Made by a program: the position numbers and the translations under genes. DNA of 64,000 nt from Neisseria dumasiana (lineage in GTDB: Bacteria > Pseudomonadota > Gammaproteobacteria > Burkholderiales > Neisseriaceae), in assembly GCF_022870885.1 (NCBI RefSeq), contig NZ_CP091509.1, forward strand, positions 310,001-374,000. Reading direction: 5' to 3'. Positions 61,503 through 64,000 of the stretch are shown here, one piece after another (position 1 is the stretch's first letter; each line of letters starts with the position of its first letter). The notes beneath the pieces were generated by a model, which saw only the letters and a program-made list of their open reading frames with translations, made no database searches and had not been told where the DNA came from.

Positions 61503-62516
61503 TTATTCATAGCCGTTGGGGTTGAGGGATTGCCAACGCCAGGCATCAGACATCATTGCGCTTAAATCGCGTTGTGCCTGCCAGCCGATTTCCCGGGTGG
61601 TATGGGAAGGGTCGGCAAAGCAGACGGCAATATCACCGGGGCGGCGGGGATTAATTTGATAAGGTACGTTTAAACCGGAAGCTTGTTCGAAAGCATGGAG
61701 AACTTCTAATACGGAATAGCCGTTACCTGTGCCCAAGTTAAAGATATGGATACCCGGGCAGTTGTTTTTAGCTTCCATAGCTTTCAGATGGCCTTCTGCT
61801 AAATCTACAACATGGATATAGTCACGTACGCCCGTGCCGTCTGAAGTTGGATAATCGTTGCCGAAAATGGATAAATAAGGCAGTTTGCCGGCAGCCACTT
61901 GGCAGATGTAAGGCAGCAGATTATTGGGGATGCCGTTGGGCTGTTCGCCGATAAGCCCGCTTTCATGAGCACCTATGGGATTGAAATAACGCAAAAGTAC
62001 CATACTCCAGCGGGGATCTGATTTCTGGATATCAGAAAGAATACGCTCAACCATATATTTGGAAGTGCCGTAAGGGTTTGTGGTATCTCCGGTAGGCATA
62101 TCTTCAGTAATCGGTGTGCGTAAAGGGTCGCCGTAAACAGTGGCTGAAGAGCTGAATACCATGTTGAAAATGCCTGCCGAGGCCATTTCTTCAGTAAGAA
62201 TCAGGCTGCCGACGACATTGTTTTCATAATACTTGAGCGGATTTGTGTTGCTTTCGCCTACTGATTTCAGGCCGGCAAAGTGCATGACGGTATTTATGCC
62301 GTGTGCTGCAAAAATTTCACGCAGCAGTTTGCGGTCGCGGATATCTCCTTCATAAAAAGTAACGTTTTGTCCTGAAATACGTTTGAGCCGCGGTAGAATT
62401 TTTGCTGATGAATTGCACAGGTTATCCAAAATAACAACTTCGTAATGTGCTTTTAATAGTGATAAGGCTGTATGTGAGCCTATAAAGCCCGTTCCCCCTG
62501 TAATCAGTATTGTCAT
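61503..62516 (-). CDS. galE: UDP-glucose 4-epimerase
   Basis: 337 residues, extended short-chain dehydrogenase fold. NAD motif G-G-T-G-F-I-G-S-H, catalytic Tyr149-x-x-x-Lys153 (P-Y-G-T-S-K) with S-S-S-A-T-V-Y-G. It supplies UDP-galactose for capsule and lipooligosaccharide. It lies between the glycosyltransferase and kpsC, similar to the meningococcal capsule region. Its stop is directly followed by the kpsC start region. Confidence 0.95.
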   Translation of the reverse strand: MTILITGGTGFIGSHTALSLLKAHYEVVILDNLCNSSAKILPRLKRISGQNVTFYEGDIRDRKLLREIFAAHGINTVMHFAGLKSVGESNTNPLKYYENNVVGSLILTEEMASAGIFNMVFSSSATVYGDPLRTPITEDMPTGDTTNPYGTSKYMVERILSDIQKSDPRWSMVLLRYFNPIGAHESGLIGEQPNGIPNNLLPYICQVAAGKLPYLSIFGNDYPTSDGTGVRDYIHVVDLAEGHLKAMEAKNNCPGIHIFNLGTGNGYSVLEVLHAFEQASGLNVPYQINPRRPGDIAVCFADPSHTTREIGWQAQRDLSAMMSDAWRWQSLNPNGYE

Positions 62517-62573
62517 AATGTGTTTCCCATTTTTAGTTTGAAAATTACGAAGACCCCAACGATTTGATGGTTT

Positions 62574-64000
62574 TTAATATTCGGTAAGTTTGTTTTTGCA
62601 GTACAAAACATCTTCGGGGTTAACCCTTAAGCTTTGTGGTGCAGTAAATTGCCGAGCACCGCTGTATTGATGTGAAACATAAGGCATAAGCTTGTTTTTT
62701 ATGCATTCCAAATGCCAGCTTCTCCATGATTCCCAATAATTCAGACGGCCTGCCGATATGCCTTGGGCGTTGTAGCCGGTATCCGGAGCGGTCATCAGCG
62801 AATCGGAGCGGTGTGCGCCGAATGTTAATGGTTTGTTGACCGACAATACGGCGCGTTTCCCGAAAGCCAGTTTGATGCGCTCTAAAAATTCACTATCCGC
62901 TCCAGTGCGCACCCAATCCCATGAACCTATGCGGGAAATGACGGCTTCTTTGCGGAAAAGCGGTGAGGCCGGATTGAGACGGGTTAAAGGGTAGATGAGT
63001 CTTGCATAATAACGGCCGTCATCCTGAATGCGTACCCAGCGGGAGGTGGTACAGACCAGATTCGGATTATCCAGCAGAGGCTGTATTTGATACTCGATTT
63101 TTCGCGGATGAGCCCAGTCGTCGGAATCTTGGCAGGTAACAAACTCGCCTTCGGCATATTGAAGGCCAATGTTTTTTGCGGCAAACGTGCCGATGTTGAG
63201 AGGCAGTTTGAGATAGCGTACACGCGAATCTTTCTGCATCCAGCCGATGATGACTTCGCTTGTCGCATCGCTGCTTGCGTCGTCAATGACAATAATTTCC
63301 AAATTCCGGTAGGTTTGTTTCAATAAGGATTCTATAGCTGCATTGATTCTTTTTTCGTTTTGGTAGGCGGTTACCAAAATGCTGACCAGCGGGCCGGTTG
63401 CCGTGTGCTGGCAGGGGCAATCCAGATTCATTACGTTTGGAGGGATGTTATCATTCTTCAGGTATACGGGCTCTAAACTGTAATGGTTCAGGTATTGGTT
63501 TGTATCGGCCAATTGTTTTTGCGTTGTTGCGGCTGTGTTGGCTGCCAGCAGATACAGCTCGGGATGATGGGCTGCTTGTCCTTCTCGAATAGCTGAGGAA
63601 GTAAATTTTTCAGCCTGCTCGTGTTTGCCGGTACGGGCAAGCAGGTACGGGTATAATTTTGATGCCGAAGGATTGCCGGCCCGCTCCAAGAGGGTCAAAG
63701 CATGGGCGGGCAGGAAAGGAGCGAAAATACCGGCATAAATATGGCTGCTTTTTGTGCCGGAATTGCTTTGGTTGATGAAAACTTGAGCCAATTCTTCCGC
63801 CTCTTTAATACGGCCGCACCCGGCCATCGAAGCAATGTAAGCGGCTTGTGCCAAACGGTTTTTAACCGGATACGGCTGTCGGGTTGCGTGTCGGTGCATA
63901 CCCAGCTTGTGATGCACGTAACACAACCATTCCGGTTGGTGTTTATACCGCTCTGCGTGTGACGATATTTTCAGAAAATCTTTTGTCTGAATTAAATATC
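62574..64000 (-). CDS. Glycosyltransferase family 2 with helical N-terminal region, 5' end missing
   Basis: Open from the stop at 62574 to the window edge, so at least 475 residues and incomplete at its N-terminus. The first about 170 visible residues are helical with TPR-like character (A-A-Y-I-A-S-M-A-G-C-G-R-I-K-E-A-E-E-L-A). A GT-A domain follows: V-S-I-L-V-T-A-Y-Q-N-E, I-E-S-L-L-K-Q-T-Y-R-N-L-E-I-I-V-I-D-D-A-S-S-D and the metal motif C-Q-D-S-D-D-W-A. Probably a capsule-specific transferase or polymerase. An apparent start at 63926 is an internal TTG and not a real start. Confidence 0.85.
   Translation of the reverse strand, partial: YLIQTKDFLKISSHAERYKHQPEWLCYVHHKLGMHRHATRQPYPVKNRLAQAAYIASMAGCGRIKEAEELAQVFINQSNSGTKSSHIYAGIFAPFLPAHALTLLERAGNPSASKLYPYLLARTGKHEQAEKFTSSAIREGQAAHHPELYLLAANTAATTQKQLADTNQYLNHYSLEPVYLKNDNIPPNVMNLDCPCQHTATGPLVSILVTAYQNEKRINAAIESLLKQTYRNLEIIVIDDASSDATSEVIIGWMQKDSRVRYLKLPLNIGTFAAKNIGLQYAEGEFVTCQDSDDWAHPRKIEYQIQPLLDNPNLVCTTSRWVRIQDDGRYYARLIYPLTRLNPASPLFRKEAVISRIGSWDWVRTGADSEFLERIKLAFGKRAVLSVNKPLTFGAHRSDSLMTAPDTGYNAQGISAGRLNYWESWRSWHLECIKNKLMPYVSHQYSGARQFTAPQSLRVNPEDVLYCKNKLTEY

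Noticed and set aside
63700..63926. TTG at 63926 as start of the glycosyltransferase
   Set aside because: The frame is open without a stop to the window edge and the upstream codons read as normal protein, so the start lies outside.

Overview
The window is a chromosomal segment of a member of the Neisseriaceae, almost certainly a commensal or animal-associated Neisseria. The strongest evidence is the DNA uptake sequence AGGCCGTCTGAA (the AG-DUS dialect), which occurs dozens of times, often as inverted pairs between genes. Supporting evidence is an IS30-family element like meningococcal IS1655, Correia-type (CREE) repeats with TATAG termini, the order kdsD-kdsC-lptC-lptA-lptB-rpoN-hpf, and a meningococcal-type capsule export pair (kpsC/kpsS, also called lipA/lipB). 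I see no rRNA, tRNA, CRISPR array, prophage or replication origin.

Layout: 1-2.8 kb holds a partial RBBP9/YdeN-type hydrolase that appears to lack its serine nucleophile, and a large TPR-DUF2971 protein. 2.9-4.2 kb holds a 197-bp inverted-repeat element and an IS30 copy. 4.2-10.8 kb carries recG, an EamA exporter, an ArsR-like regulator and a Fur-boxed TonB-dependent siderophore receptor. 11-13.6 kb is an AT-rich accessory island of small unrecognised genes, one interrupted at a T10 tract. 13.7-21.4 kb has transaldolase and the Kdo/LPS-transport operon (with an inserted NERD-domain gene), intact rpoN and hpf. 21.6-31 kb has thyA, gdhA, pyrE, a receptor directly behind a perfect Zur-box palindrome, an exonuclease III and an orphan OppA-type lipoprotein. 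31.4-39.6 kb is an acetoin-dehydrogenase region (acoR, acoX, acoA, acoB, a lipoyl-domain-only acoC and an LplA-like ligase), with metY inside it on the opposite strand. 39.6-43.1 kb is a YfeABCD/SitABCD metal ABC transporter with a Fur-like box. 43.3-44.4 kb is a second IS30 copy. 44.7-57.8 kb has avtA, dnaE, an RTX repeat protein, an NhaC antiporter, a SIMPL protein, an M48 lipoprotein protease and SppA. 57.9-64 kb is the start of a capsule locus (kpsS, kpsC, galE and a partial glycosyltransferase).

The most coherent system is a sigma-54 regulon. rpoN looks intact (the pathogenic species carry only a degenerate rpoN-like sequence). A full AcoR enhancer-binding protein is present, and a near-consensus -24/-12 promoter (GG-N10-GC) lies 40 bp upstream of acoX, preceded by four GTCACA direct repeats that could be the AcoR enhancer. 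The encoded enzyme is unusual: the E2 gene is reduced to a 105-residue lipoyl domain followed by its own lipoate-ligase homologue, with no acyltransferase or hydrolase domain in the window.

Metal homeostasis is the second theme: one Fur-type receptor, one Zur-type receptor and one Fe/Mn ABC importer. Mobile and repeated DNA is the third: two IS30 copies, at least four Correia-type elements plus fragments, four MITEs that combine Correia-like ends with a GTCATACTCGGGCTTGACCC palindrome, and two MITEs with IS5/IS1106-like ends. All identifications come from reading the sequence; no database search was run.
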